Shown here piece by piece: positions 34,221 to 43,385 of a stretch of 64,000 nucleotides of DNA. Position 1 is the stretch's first letter; each line of letters begins with the position of its first letter. The notes beneath the pieces are model-generated. The model had not been told where the DNA came from and did no database searches. It saw only the letters and a program-made list of their open reading frames with translations. Both the position numbers and the translations under genes were made by a program. This DNA comes from an uncultured Alphaproteobacteria bacterium (GTDB lineage Bacteria; Pseudomonadota; Alphaproteobacteria; RF32; CAG-239). Where the stretch lies: assembly GCA_944393175.1 (NCBI GenBank), contig CALXZH010000030.1, positions 1 through 64,000 of the forward strand, in the 5' to 3' direction.

Positions 34221-34628
34221 ATGAAAAGAGTAGCTGCCGGCATAATCGTATGTGAAAATAAAATTTTGGTCGCACAAAGAAAGCGGGGCAAAGATTTAGC
34301 CTATTTTTGGGAATTTCCCGGCGGAAAAATTGAAGCAGGAGAAACCGCACCCGAATGTCTGCACCGCGAGATTTTAGAAGAATTTAACATGGAAATCCGT
34401 GTGGGCAAATTTTTTATGGAAAGCGAATATGACTACAGCTTTGGCACCTTCAAGCTGGAAGTCTATTTTGCCACTTGTACATCTTTGGTTATTCCCGATT
34501 TGTTTGAGCACGAGCAAACCCGTTGGGTAGATGTTCAATCTCTCAAAGACTTTAATTTTTCACCGGCCGATATTCCCGTTGCTGAGGCATTGCTTAAACT
34601 TAATGATTTAAGCTCCATGCTACTCTAG
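34221..34628 (+). CDS. Nudix hydrolase, MutT-like
   Basis: 135-residue Nudix protein. The Nudix box reads GGKIEAGETAPECLHREILE-EFNM: the REXXEE core is intact and the late Gly is Asn. The FPGG start and the RTRW-like HEQTRWVDVQSL segment fit MutT, which removes 8-oxo-dGTP. The last 29 bases overlap the convergent opgH gene. A promoter candidate TTGCCA-16-TAGATT precedes it at 34169-34196. Confidence 0.82.
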   Translation: MKRVAAGIIVCENKILVAQRKRGKDLAYFWEFPGGKIEAGETAPECLHREILEEFNMEIRVGKFFMESEYDYSFGTFKLEVYFATCTSLVIPDLFEHEQTRWVDVQSLKDFNFSPADIPVAEALLKLNDLSSMLL

Positions 34629-36660
34629 CTTTACTCAAAATATCTGCATTGTACAGCAAAGCGATTTCTTCATCTTTGGTAAAGTCCGGCTCAATTTCGT
34701 GATTAATAAAGTTTTCGAGCTTTATTTGCGCTTTTGCCAAGTCGGTTTGTTTGAAATCGGGTGCCGGTCCGTTAATCGGCAGCATCAAAATGTGCAAAGC
34801 GTTCATTTCGCCGTTTTTAAGGAGTAAAATCACACCTCCGTCAGCCGCCAAATGTTGTAGCAAAATATCTTTATATTTTTTGGCTTGCACAATAATTTCC
34901 GGCACGTTTATCTCCTCAGGAATCACAAAGTAATTATGTTTTTTGAACCATAGACCGGTTTTTTCCAGCGAGGTGAACATTGAAATCGGAATAGAAAACA
35001 TCAATCCGACCGTAATCGGCAGCATCCACCAAAAGAGCGATTTGGCATACATTGCCACCACAATCGTGGTAATGATACCGAGAATTGTGTGCCAAATATG
35101 GCGTCTGAAGGCATCATGGAAAGATGTCCCGTCATCATCTCTGTTTTGCGTATTCCAACTTACCGAATGTCCGGTAAAAATATCGAACACAAACTTGCTT
35201 TGAAACATCATCATAATCGGGGCTTGCAGGGCGCTAAACACAATTTCCACCAAAACGCTTTTAAGAGCCCCTTTGGTTTGAGACTTAGCCTTTTTTCCTT
35301 TGGTGTGGTATTGTATCAAATAAATGATTAAACCTAAGAACTTCGGAAAAATCAGCATAAACATAGAGAGCACAAATAAAGCAATCGTTCCGACCTTATC
35401 AAAAATCGGCCAAGTCGGGAACAATGTCCTAACCTCGGGGAAATAAACGGGCGGAAAGAACTCTCTGCCCAAGGCAATCATAAGGCCGACCAACAAGAAG
35501 CACAACCAAATCGGGGAAGACAGGTAAGACATAATTCCAATCGTAAAATGCACGCGGCTGACAGGGTGCAAACCCTTAGAAATCAAAATTTTAATATGTT
35601 GCATGTTTCCCTGACACCAACGTCTGTCACGTGCAGCAAAGTCAATCATGGTCGGCGGGCATTCTTCATAAGAGCCTTTGAGCTCCGGCAGCAACCAAGC
35701 CGACCAACCGCCTCTGCGAATAAGAGCTGCCTCCACAAAGTCATGGCTTAAAATATGTCCGCCAAACGGTGCCTTTCCGGGCAAAACCGGCAAACCGCAG
35801 CATTGAATAAAAGCACTCGTGCGAATAATGGCATTGTGCCCCCAGTAGTTACTGTCTCCGACTTGCCAATAGGCCAATCCGGCCGAGACAATCGGACCAT
35901 ATACTTTGCCGGCAAATTGTTGCATTCTTGCAAAAAGAGAATTTTTGTTTACAGTCATTGGTGGGGCTTGAATAATACCGGCACTTGGATTGGCCTCCAT
36001 GAGCTGTGCCATACGAACGATTGTTTTCCCGCACATAAGACTATCGGCATCCAACACCAGCATATTTTCAAAGGCTTTGCCCCATTTGTTGCAGAAATCT
36101 TCAATATTTCCGCTTTTGCGAGCCGTATTTTTCACTCTTCTTCGATAGTAGAGATGAATTTCTTTAGGCATTGCTTTTTGAGCCTCAAGCCAAGTATGCT
36201 CTTCTTCCACCCAAACTTTAGGATCGGTGGTATCGCTTAACACAAAAATATCAAAGGCAGAGGCTTGCCCTGTATTTTTCAGGTCATGCGCTATTGCCAG
36301 CAGGTTGGCAAACACACTTTGCGGAGATTCATTATATATCGGCATTAAAATAGCGGTACGCTTGGTTAAGTGTGTATCTTCTGGCACCCAAATGATGCCT
36401 GGCACTTTGCGCTTTGCCAACAACTCAAAAAAGCCAAAAATACTTGACCAGAAAAACAAAGCAATCCACGCAAAGGTCAAAATAAATAAACCTATCATCA
36501 AAATTTTTGTGATAAGCAATGAATCTGTAGGAATAACACTTACCCATTTCAGCGTGGCCAACAGGGTTGAAAGCACCATCAAGCCAAAAACTTTAATGCG
36601 GCGATTACGAATACGCTTAGGGTTAAGGTTATAAATATTAGGAAAAGAAGTTTCACTCAT
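34600..36660 (-). CDS. opgH: Glucans biosynthesis glucosyltransferase OpgH
   Basis: Inner-membrane glycosyltransferase family 2 enzyme that makes the glucan backbone of osmoregulated periplasmic glucans. ILMPIYNES, the DADS motif (LVLDADSLM), SHDFVEAALIRRGGW and RDRRWCQGNMQH give the catalytic set. Membrane segments flank the domain at residues 24-75 and about 370-600. 686 residues, shorter at the N-terminus than E. coli OpgH. Third gene of an opgG-orf-opgH unit. Confidence 0.92.
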   Translation of the reverse strand: MSETSFPNIYNLNPKRIRNRRIKVFGLMVLSTLLATLKWVSVIPTDSLLITKILMIGLFILTFAWIALFFWSSIFGFFELLAKRKVPGIIWVPEDTHLTKRTAILMPIYNESPQSVFANLLAIAHDLKNTGQASAFDIFVLSDTTDPKVWVEEEHTWLEAQKAMPKEIHLYYRRRVKNTARKSGNIEDFCNKWGKAFENMLVLDADSLMCGKTIVRMAQLMEANPSAGIIQAPPMTVNKNSLFARMQQFAGKVYGPIVSAGLAYWQVGDSNYWGHNAIIRTSAFIQCCGLPVLPGKAPFGGHILSHDFVEAALIRRGGWSAWLLPELKGSYEECPPTMIDFAARDRRWCQGNMQHIKILISKGLHPVSRVHFTIGIMSYLSSPIWLCFLLVGLMIALGREFFPPVYFPEVRTLFPTWPIFDKVGTIALFVLSMFMLIFPKFLGLIIYLIQYHTKGKKAKSQTKGALKSVLVEIVFSALQAPIMMMFQSKFVFDIFTGHSVSWNTQNRDDDGTSFHDAFRRHIWHTILGIITTIVVAMYAKSLFWWMLPITVGLMFSIPISMFTSLEKTGLWFKKHNYFVIPEEINVPEIIVQAKKYKDILLQHLAADGGVILLLKNGEMNALHILMLPINGPAPDFKQTDLAKAQIKLENFINHEIEPDFTKDEEIALLYNADILSKARVAWSLNH

Positions 36661-36675
36661 GGCTTTTAGCTTTTT

Positions 36676-37119
36676 TTATTTTTTATGTTTAAATATTTTC
36701 TTCAACAGATTTGAGGGATGCGGAATAGTAATTTCTTGCGGCTTCATTTGCGAGAAGACATAGTTTGGCGCCACATGTATCACCTCTCGCCGTAAGGCTT
36801 GAGCAATAGCCTCATCACTGTTTTTGAGTGCAAAAATTTTATCTCCCCACTTAGAGGCACCCTTTGTCTCTAACAAACAAAATTTAAAAAGTGCCACTAC
36901 TTGCTCATCATCAAGAGCACTGTCATGAAACACTTTCTTGGCGGCGGATAAAACAAGTTTATCCAGTGCGTCAATAACCTTGTCGCCGCTTTCTTGAGTA
37001 AGGGGCAATTTTCTTTTTAACTCAGGCACAATTTTACTTGCCGCATCAGCGGAAAAACCGAGCCCTTTCAAATATGCCCCTATAATGTCATCAATACTTT
37101 GAATTTTTATGGTAACCAT
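36676..37119 (-). CDS. Unknown protein encoded between opgG and opgH
   Basis: 147 residues from ATG 37119, six bases after GGAG; the start overlaps the opgG stop by 13 bases and opgH begins 15 bases downstream. Predicted soluble, helical and basic at the C-terminus (NLLKKIFKHKK). No known domain recognised. Tight coupling on both sides suggests a role in glucan synthesis or its control. Confidence 0.6.
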   Translation of the reverse strand: MVTIKIQSIDDIIGAYLKGLGFSADAASKIVPELKRKLPLTQESGDKVIDALDKLVLSAAKKVFHDSALDDEQVVALFKFCLLETKGASKWGDKIFALKNSDEAIAQALRREVIHVAPNYVFSQMKPQEITIPHPSNLLKKIFKHKK

Positions 37120-38705
37120 TGGTAGCTCCAAGTTTCAGAAATTGTCTTACCGTCTTTTTTGAGCAAGATTCTGAGTTCGGCAGTCTTATCGTTAGGTTCA
37201 AAATCGGCATACACCGTTGCTCCGCCTGTAACGGGGTTATAAACCAAATAGGTACCGATAATTTTTCCCTCAGAGGTAGAAACTTCAGGAACAATTTTGC
37301 CGCTTTTAATGTCTTGACGAATTTGTTTTCTCTTACCTGGTAAGTCAAAATCGACCACAAACTTGCGTTTGTTTGTTTCCAACATGCCCGATACACCGCC
37401 GATGCCGGTATAAGTTGAGGTAACTTTAGCTAACTTTGTGTCAACGGGAATAGTGTTGCTCCAATAAAGTCTATAGCTATACTGCAAAGGCTTTCCGGCT
37501 TCAACTTCCTCATCGGGTATCCAATAAGCCACAATGTTATCATGAATTTCTTGAATCGAAGGAATCTCAACCAGCTGAACCGTACCTTTCCCCCAATCTC
37601 CCTTAGGCTCAACCCAAGCACTTGGGCGCAACTCATAATTTGCCTCAAAGTCAAGATAATGCTCCGGATTTCTGTCTCTTTGCATCAAACCGAAACCTTT
37701 GGGATTGTTATCCAAAAACGAGCTGATGCGCAAGTACTTTGAGTTATCTAAGGGCCGCCACAAAACTTCGTCGTTTCCGTTCCAAATCAGCAAGCCGTCG
37801 CTGTCGTGTACTTCGGGTCTGTGGTCATCAAACCGATTTTTGGTGTTTTCTCCGAATAAGAACATTGATGTCAGCGGCGCAATGCCGAGTTTATTAATTT
37901 TCTTTCTTGGAATCAATACGGAGTCAATATCCATAACCGTCTGCTTGCCTGGCGTAATCACAAAGGTATAAGCTCCAACGATGCTTGGACTGTCAAGCAA
38001 GGCATAAACGGTGACGGATTTGTCACCTCTTTTGGAGCGTTGCAACCAAAATTCTCTGAAAATCGGAAATTCTTCACCGGTTTGTACTGCCGTATCAATC
38101 GCCAGCCCGCGAGCGGAAAGACCGTATTTTTGCCCTTTACCGAGTCCTCTGAAATAGCTGGCGCCCAAGAAAGAGACCAACTCATCATAATAAGTCGGTG
38201 AGTTTAAGGGATAGTGCAAACGAAAGCCGGCATAACCTAAATGATTGTCGGTAATGTTAAGCTTATTTTTGCCGTAATTAAAAAATTGCGGGGAATAGTT
38301 AATCGGTTTTGCCACGCCGTCAACCACTTCATTGATGGGAACCGGCACTTGAAAAATAGAGCCTAAGTGAAAGAATTGCATTTCAAAGGGGAGGCGTTTG
38401 CCATACCATGGCCCGTTCTCTCTTACAAAACGAATATCTCTGTGTTGATCATAGCTTAAATCTTTTAACTCTTGAGGAAGATTATTTTCAGGAGCCTTGA
38501 AATCTTTTTTTGAGAGTTTAACAGCTTTAGCCAAAAGAACATCTTTGTTAAAAGCTTCCCCATCACGAGTCTGAGAGTGAAAAGCCTCACTTTTTTCACT
38601 TATAACCGAATTCTTATATTTATAAAAGAAATAACCGCCACCGATTGCACCCAACAATACTAAGCCACAGCCAAGAGCCGCCCAACGTTTCAACATATCA
38701 CTCAT
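37107..38705 (-). CDS. opgG: Glucans biosynthesis protein OpgG/OpgD family
   Basis: Periplasmic glucan-modifying protein (MdoG family). IRFVRENGPWYG, FEMQFFHLG, FLGASYFRGLGKGQKYGLSARGLAI (in part) and FRGLGKGQ-type motifs are typical, followed by an Ig-like C-terminal domain. Residues 8-27 form a hydrophobic helix without a clear cleavage site, so the protein may stay anchored to the inner membrane instead of being released. 532 residues. Confidence 0.9.
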   Translation of the reverse strand: MSDMLKRWAALGCGLVLLGAIGGGYFFYKYKNSVISEKSEAFHSQTRDGEAFNKDVLLAKAVKLSKKDFKAPENNLPQELKDLSYDQHRDIRFVRENGPWYGKRLPFEMQFFHLGSIFQVPVPINEVVDGVAKPINYSPQFFNYGKNKLNITDNHLGYAGFRLHYPLNSPTYYDELVSFLGASYFRGLGKGQKYGLSARGLAIDTAVQTGEEFPIFREFWLQRSKRGDKSVTVYALLDSPSIVGAYTFVITPGKQTVMDIDSVLIPRKKINKLGIAPLTSMFLFGENTKNRFDDHRPEVHDSDGLLIWNGNDEVLWRPLDNSKYLRISSFLDNNPKGFGLMQRDRNPEHYLDFEANYELRPSAWVEPKGDWGKGTVQLVEIPSIQEIHDNIVAYWIPDEEVEAGKPLQYSYRLYWSNTIPVDTKLAKVTSTYTGIGGVSGMLETNKRKFVVDFDLPGKRKQIRQDIKSGKIVPEVSTSEGKIIGTYLVYNPVTGGATVYADFEPNDKTAELRILLKKDGKTISETWSYQWLP

Positions 38706-38826
38706 TCCAATACATAAGAAAAGGTTATAATTAGCTCAATTATATTTTCTTTACTATCAATATCTTTACGCCAAAAGTCAAGCCGAAAAGAAAGAACGCT
38801 CAAGGTTAGTAACAAATAAATGAATA

Positions 38827-38862
38827 TTGACATTAAAAAAATAAAATGTTATAAATAAACAT
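38827..38862 (+). promoter_or_regulatory. Strong promoter with overlapping dyad before the metal ATPase operon
   Basis: TTGACA (38827-38832), a 17-base spacer and TATAAA (38850-38855). The inverted repeat ATGTT-ATAAATA-AACAT (38846-38862) covers the -10 box, a typical position for an ArsR/SmtB operator. The ArsR gene at 40974-41363 is the natural candidate regulator; that link is inference. Confidence 0.6.
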
Positions 38863-38897
38863 ATAAACAATTAAACAATCGTTGAAATGAGGTCGCC

Positions 38898-39116
38898 ATG
38901 AAAAAGACTTATCAGTTAGAAGATTTGGATTGCGCCAATTGCGCCGCCAAAATAGAACAAGCAATTCAGTCCATGGAGCATGTAATGAGTGCATCGGTTT
39001 CGTTTATGACTCAAAAGTTGGTCTTGGAAGCTGCCGATGACCATTTTAAAGAGGTTTTGCAAGCCGTTAAAAAAGTCATCAAAAAAGTCGATTCTGATGT
39101 CACGCTAAAGGACTAA
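38898..39116 (+). CDS. Heavy-metal-associated (HMA) domain protein
   Basis: 72-residue ferredoxin-like metal carrier. The metal loop reads DLDCANCAAKIE (CxxC), as in the N-terminal domain of ZntA/CadA. The downstream ATPase lacks this domain, so the two genes look like a split ZntA-type pump, 16 bases apart. Confidence 0.88.
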   Translation: MKKTYQLEDLDCANCAAKIEQAIQSMEHVMSASVSFMTQKLVLEAADDHFKEVLQAVKKVIKKVDSDVTLKD

Positions 39117-39132
39117 AATCAAGGAGCCGGAC

Positions 39133-40971
39133 ATGAAACAAAAACGTCGCCTGATAAAAATAATTATCTCCGCCATTCTGTTTACTTTGGGCTTGTCTTT
39201 GCCGGAATATGCCAAGTTAGCTCTTTTGGGCTTGTCTTATGCGTTGGTGGGCTGGGAAATTATCGTCAAGGCGGCAAAAAATATTGTGTACGGCCAAGTT
39301 TTTGATGAAAACTTTTTAATGACGGTGGCCACACTCGGTGCCGTCGGCTTGGGTGAATATTCCGAAGCGGTTGCGGTTATGTTGTTTTACCAGGTTGGGG
39401 AGTATTTTCAAGGCTATGCCGTTGCCAAATCTCGTAAATCCATTGCCGGCTTAATGAATATTCGTCCTGATTATGCCAACTTGTGCGAGGGCGAACAAAC
39501 CAAGCAAGTTTCTCCGGAAGAAGTGCATGTCGGGGACCTTATCTTAGTAAAACCGGGTGAAAAAATTCCGCTTGACGGTAAAGTCATCGAAGGCACATCA
39601 TCGCTTGATACTTCATCTCTGACCGGAGAGAGCCTGCCAAGAGAGGTTGAGGTAGGCAGTGAAGTCCTGAGTGGTTGCATTAACTTGACCGGCGTGCTCA
39701 AAATTCAAGTCGTAAAAGAATATGGCGAGTCAACGGTTGTAAAAATTTTAGACTTGGTTGAAAACGCCTCCTCCAACAAGGCCAAGGTTGAGCAGTTTAT
39801 CACCAAATTTGCCCGTTGGTACACGCCGATAGTTGTTTTTGCCGCACTTATAATTGCCGTTATTCCGCCTTTAGTAATGACGGATGCCGCTTTTTCAAGT
39901 TGGATATATAGAGCGCTCACGTTTTTAGTCATTTCTTGCCCTTGTGCGCTGGTAATTTCTGTTCCTTTGAGCTTTTTCGGCGGTATCGGTGCGGCTTCCA
40001 AACAAGGAATATTGGTCAAAGGCAGCAACTATTTGCAAGCCTTGAGTGAAACCAAGGTCGTCGTTTTTGACAAAACCGGAACTTTAACCAAAGGCACATT
40101 TTCTGTTGTACAAGTAGAAGGGTGCAATTTTCCGACTTCTGAGGTCTTGGAGTTGGCCGCCTATGCCGATGCTTATTCCAACCATCCGATTTCCCAATCA
40201 ATTCGCCAAGCCTATGCCCATCCGATTGATACGTCCAAAATTTCGGATTATCAGGAAATTGTCGGTCGCGGCGTCAGTGTCAAAATCAACGGTGTCTTGG
40301 TCCACTTAGGCAATGCGCGCTTAATGAAAGAGTTGGGCACCGCCAGCCATGAAGGAGACGGTGTCGGCACCATTATTAACTTAGCCGTAGATAAAAAGTT
40401 CAAAGGCTGGATAAAAATCTCTGATGAGGTCAAGTTAGATTCGGCTCAAGCCATTTCAGCCTTAAAAGCGGCCAATGTCCACAAAACCGTTATGTTGACC
40501 GGTGATAACAAAGCCTCCGGCGAAAAAATCGCCCAACAATTAGGCTTAGATAAAGTCTATTGTGAGCTCTTACCGGCACAAAAGGTAGAAAAACTGGAAG
40601 AATTATTGGCCGACAAAGATCCTAACACCAATGTTGCATTTGTAGGTGACGGCATAAACGATGCACCGGTTTTAGCGCGTGCCGACATAGGTATTGCCAT
40701 GGGTAAAATCGGCTCGGATGCTGCCATTGAGGCTGCTGACATTGTAATTATGACCGATGAGCCGCTCAAAATTGCCTCAGCCATAAAAATCTCCCACAAA
40801 ACGTTACGCATTGTCAGACAAAACATTGTCTTTGCGCTTGCTGTCAAAGGCTTGGTCTTGTTGTTGGGCGTCATGGGAATGGCCACCATGTGGGAGGCAG
40901 TATTTGCCGACGTAGGGGTTGCTGTTTTGGCAATTCTGAATTCTTTGCGCGCCTTAAGCATCAAACAATAA
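39133..40971 (+). CDS. P1B-type Zn/Cd/Pb-exporting ATPase
   Basis: 612-residue metal efflux pump. TGESLPREV (actuator), SCPCAL (membrane metal site), DKTGTLTKG (phosphorylated Asp), SNHPIS (HP motif) and GDGINDAP are all present. A Lys in AVKGLVLLLG and an Asp in FADVGVAVLAILN match the ZntA Lys/Asp pair of the last helices, which points to divalent Zn, Cd or Pb. No N-terminal HMA domain; the adjacent small HMA protein probably replaces it. Confidence 0.9.
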   Translation: MKQKRRLIKIIISAILFTLGLSLPEYAKLALLGLSYALVGWEIIVKAAKNIVYGQVFDENFLMTVATLGAVGLGEYSEAVAVMLFYQVGEYFQGYAVAKSRKSIAGLMNIRPDYANLCEGEQTKQVSPEEVHVGDLILVKPGEKIPLDGKVIEGTSSLDTSSLTGESLPREVEVGSEVLSGCINLTGVLKIQVVKEYGESTVVKILDLVENASSNKAKVEQFITKFARWYTPIVVFAALIIAVIPPLVMTDAAFSSWIYRALTFLVISCPCALVISVPLSFFGGIGAASKQGILVKGSNYLQALSETKVVVFDKTGTLTKGTFSVVQVEGCNFPTSEVLELAAYADAYSNHPISQSIRQAYAHPIDTSKISDYQEIVGRGVSVKINGVLVHLGNARLMKELGTASHEGDGVGTIINLAVDKKFKGWIKISDEVKLDSAQAISALKAANVHKTVMLTGDNKASGEKIAQQLGLDKVYCELLPAQKVEKLEELLADKDPNTNVAFVGDGINDAPVLARADIGIAMGKIGSDAAIEAADIVIMTDEPLKIASAIKISHKTLRIVRQNIVFALAVKGLVLLLGVMGMATMWEAVFADVGVAVLAILNSLRALSIKQ

Positions 40972-40973
40972 AG

Positions 40974-41363
40974 TTATTTATTTTCCTTGCAAGGGCAGCT
41001 AATTTCAAACACGTCATCAATCATCTTGTGAATCAGCACAGACATCTGATCTTGAGCGAGTTTGTAGTAAATTTCCTTGCCTTCGCGACGATTAACAATC
41101 AAATCAGCTTGTCGCAAAACGCGCAAATGGTGTGACACGGCCGAAGCACTCATCCCGATTGCCACGGAAATATTGTTAACACATTGTTCGCTATGCGCCA
41201 ACAACCACAAAATACGCAGACGGGTAGGGTCGCACAACTGCTGAAACACCTCCGAAGCCCGAACACATAACTTTTCATCAGGCATTGCGTCCAACACTTG
41301 CTGTAAATGGGCATCATGGTCATGTAAGGCTAAATGTTGTTCTGTATTTTGTTTGTTTGTCAT
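40974..41363 (-). CDS. ArsR/SmtB-family metal-sensing repressor
   Basis: Winged-helix repressor, 129 residues. ASAVSHHLRVLRQADLIVNRREGKEIYY is the recognition helix and wing. Potential metal ligands are a His/Asp-rich N-terminus (HLALHDHDAH), Cys in EQCVNNIS and a C-terminal CPC. It lies tail-to-tail with the ATPase, two bases apart, and is the likely regulator of that operon. Which metal it senses is not certain. Confidence 0.85.
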   Translation of the reverse strand: MTNKQNTEQHLALHDHDAHLQQVLDAMPDEKLCVRASEVFQQLCDPTRLRILWLLAHSEQCVNNISVAIGMSASAVSHHLRVLRQADLIVNRREGKEIYYKLAQDQMSVLIHKMIDDVFEISCPCKENK

Positions 41364-41385
41364 CTTTATTCCTCACTCAGACGCT

Positions 41386-41414
41386 ATGCTAAGATTAAAA
41401 ACCTAGCTTGTCAA
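41386..41414 (-). promoter_or_regulatory. Promoter of the ArsR gene
   Basis: On the minus strand TTGACA (41414-41409), a 17-base spacer and TAGCAT (41391-41386), 23 bases upstream of the start. Confidence 0.55.
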
Positions 41415-41445
41415 TAAGGCACACTTGTTAATTTAAGAGATTTCC

Positions 41446-41473
41446 TTGCAAAATACAATTTTAGTTTTATATT
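41446..41473 (+). promoter_or_regulatory. Candidate promoter of the Mla-like operon
   Basis: TTGCAA (41446-41451), a 16-base spacer and TATATT (41468-41473). Spacing is slightly short and the region is AT-rich, so the call is weak. Confidence 0.35.
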
Positions 41474-41514
41474 AAACAAATAATTCTAATATACTTCAAA
41501 AATTAGAGGAAAAT

Positions 41515-42621
41515 GTGTCGGCACAATTAAACTATAATATCCGCAATCAAGAGCTGGAAATAGTTTTAGCGGGAGATTTTATTCACAATAAAACCCCCCA
41601 TGCCGATTTGTTGTCGGCAATCCATAATGTTAAAAACATCACTTTTAACGCCGCCTCGCTTAAATCATGGGATTCCTCACTGGTGGTGATTTTGTTTGAA
41701 CTCGCCAAAACCGCCCAATCTCAAGACGTAAAAATTGATTGGTCAGGTCTGCCCGCCAATTTGCAAGAGATGATTTCTTTGGCGCTGACATCTTCCGCCA
41801 CGCCGCCGACAAGAGAGGTGCAAAAACAAGATTTTTTCACCACTTTGGGCGAAGACACACTCAATAATTATCATAGCCTCAAACAAGGCCTGTCTTTTAT
41901 TCGGTCGGCAATGAACTCTTTTGCGCGTCTTTTGGGCGGCAAAGCCATAATGCGCAAAATAGACTTTTTGTTTGCCCTTGAAGGGTGCGGCTATAAGGCC
42001 ATAGGGATTGTTTCGGTCGTGAGCTTTATGGTTGGGCTCATTTTGGCTTATGTCGGCTCAATTCAACTCAAAAATTTTGGGGCGCAAATCTATGTGGCCA
42101 GCCTGGTAGCCATTGGTATGACCCGCATCATGGGGGCAATAATGGCTGGAATTGTCATGGCCGGACGCACCGGTGCCGCCTATGCCGCCACCATTGGTAC
42201 CATGCAGGTAAATGAGGAAATTGATGCCCTCAAAACCATGGGGCTCTCCCCGATGGACTTTTTGGTTTTGCCCCGCATTTCGGCGCTCATTTTAGCCATG
42301 CCGGTGTTAACGCTTTTATCCGATATTATGGGAATTTTGGGCGGAGCGGTGGTCGGTATTTTCACCTTAGGCATCCCTTATGAAAGTTATTGGGACTATA
42401 CATGGGATGCGCTGTTCTTAAAAAACTTTTGGGTCGGAATTTTTCACGGCTTTGTCTATGGCTGGATAATCTCAATTTGCGGTGGCTATTATGGCATTAA
42501 CTGCGGACGCAATGCAGATTCTGTCGGCATTGCCACCACCAAAGCGGTTGTTTCTTCCATTGTTTGGATGATTGTCATCACCGGCGTGTTAACCGTTATT
42601 TTGCAGGAGTTTCACTTATGA
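41515..42621 (+). CDS. mlaE: MlaE-family ABC permease with N-terminal STAS-like domain
   Basis: Permease of an Mla/MCE lipid transporter between inner and outer membrane. Residues 1-95 form a STAS-like domain (fused here, separate as MlaB in E. coli). The permease part has five to six helices and the family signatures AGIVMAGRTGAAYAA and EIDALKTMGLSPMDFLVLPR. The GTG start is preceded by AGAGGA. The stop overlaps the next start (ATGA). Confidence 0.9.
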   Translation: MSAQLNYNIRNQELEIVLAGDFIHNKTPHADLLSAIHNVKNITFNAASLKSWDSSLVVILFELAKTAQSQDVKIDWSGLPANLQEMISLALTSSATPPTREVQKQDFFTTLGEDTLNNYHSLKQGLSFIRSAMNSFARLLGGKAIMRKIDFLFALEGCGYKAIGIVSVVSFMVGLILAYVGSIQLKNFGAQIYVASLVAIGMTRIMGAIMAGIVMAGRTGAAYAATIGTMQVNEEIDALKTMGLSPMDFLVLPRISALILAMPVLTLLSDIMGILGGAVVGIFTLGIPYESYWDYTWDALFLKNFWVGIFHGFVYGWIISICGGYYGINCGRNADSVGIATTKAVVSSIVWMIVITGVLTVILQEFHL

Positions 42622-43385
42622 GTACTCCCAATATAAAAATTGCGGCAAAAAATTTAACCGTCGGCTATGGCGATTACATCTTGCTCAAAGAGGCTGACTT
42701 TGAGGTTAGACAAGGAGACATATTTTTTGTAATGGGCTCAAGCGGTTGCGGCAAGAGTAGTTTGTTAAGGGTTTTAACCGGCTTGCTCCCGCCTCAAGCA
42801 GGACAAGTATTGATTAACGGCGAAGATTTTGCCGCCGCCACGCCTGAAAATAAACAACACATTATGCGCCACTGCGGCATTTTGTACCAAAGCGGAGCCT
42901 TGTTCAGTTCTATGACTTTGGGCGAGAATGTGGCACTGCCTTTGCAGCAATATAGCGACTATACGCCGGAGGAAATCGACGAACTGGTAGAACTTAAATT
43001 ATCTTATGTCGGACTAGGGGGCTTTAAGGATTTTTATCCCTCTGAAATCAGCGGCGGCATGAAAAAAAGAGCCGGCTTAGCCCGTGCAATGGCTTTAGAT
43101 CCGGATATTTTGTATTTTGATGAACCCTCGGCCGGACTAGATCCTGTCAGCTCCAAACACTTGGATGATTTAATCCGCCAAATCAATCATAGCCTAGGCA
43201 CCACCATTGTGATTGTCTCGCACGAGTTAGATTCGATTTATTCCATTGGCACCAATTCCATTTTTTTGGATGCGGCGAGCAAGAGCATAATTGCGCGCGG
43301 CAATCCGAACGAACTTGTAAAAAATCCGCCTAACGAGACGGTCTATAATTTTTTAACCAGAGGAGGGGAAAAACATGGTAAATAA
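42618..43385 (+). CDS. mlaF: MlaF-family ABC ATPase
   Basis: ATPase of the lipid transporter, 255 residues from ATG 42618, with GGAG eight bases upstream. Walker A GSSGCGKSS, Q-loop LYQSGALFSSMT (the MlaF form), signature ISGGMKKRAGLARA, Walker B ILYFDEPSAGLDP and a switch His in IVSHEL. Overlaps the mlaD-like start by 11 bases. Confidence 0.93.
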   Translation: MSTPNIKIAAKNLTVGYGDYILLKEADFEVRQGDIFFVMGSSGCGKSSLLRVLTGLLPPQAGQVLINGEDFAAATPENKQHIMRHCGILYQSGALFSSMTLGENVALPLQQYSDYTPEEIDELVELKLSYVGLGGFKDFYPSEISGGMKKRAGLARAMALDPDILYFDEPSAGLDPVSSKHLDDLIRQINHSLGTTIVIVSHELDSIYSIGTNSIFLDAASKSIIARGNPNELVKNPPNETVYNFLTRGGEKHGK

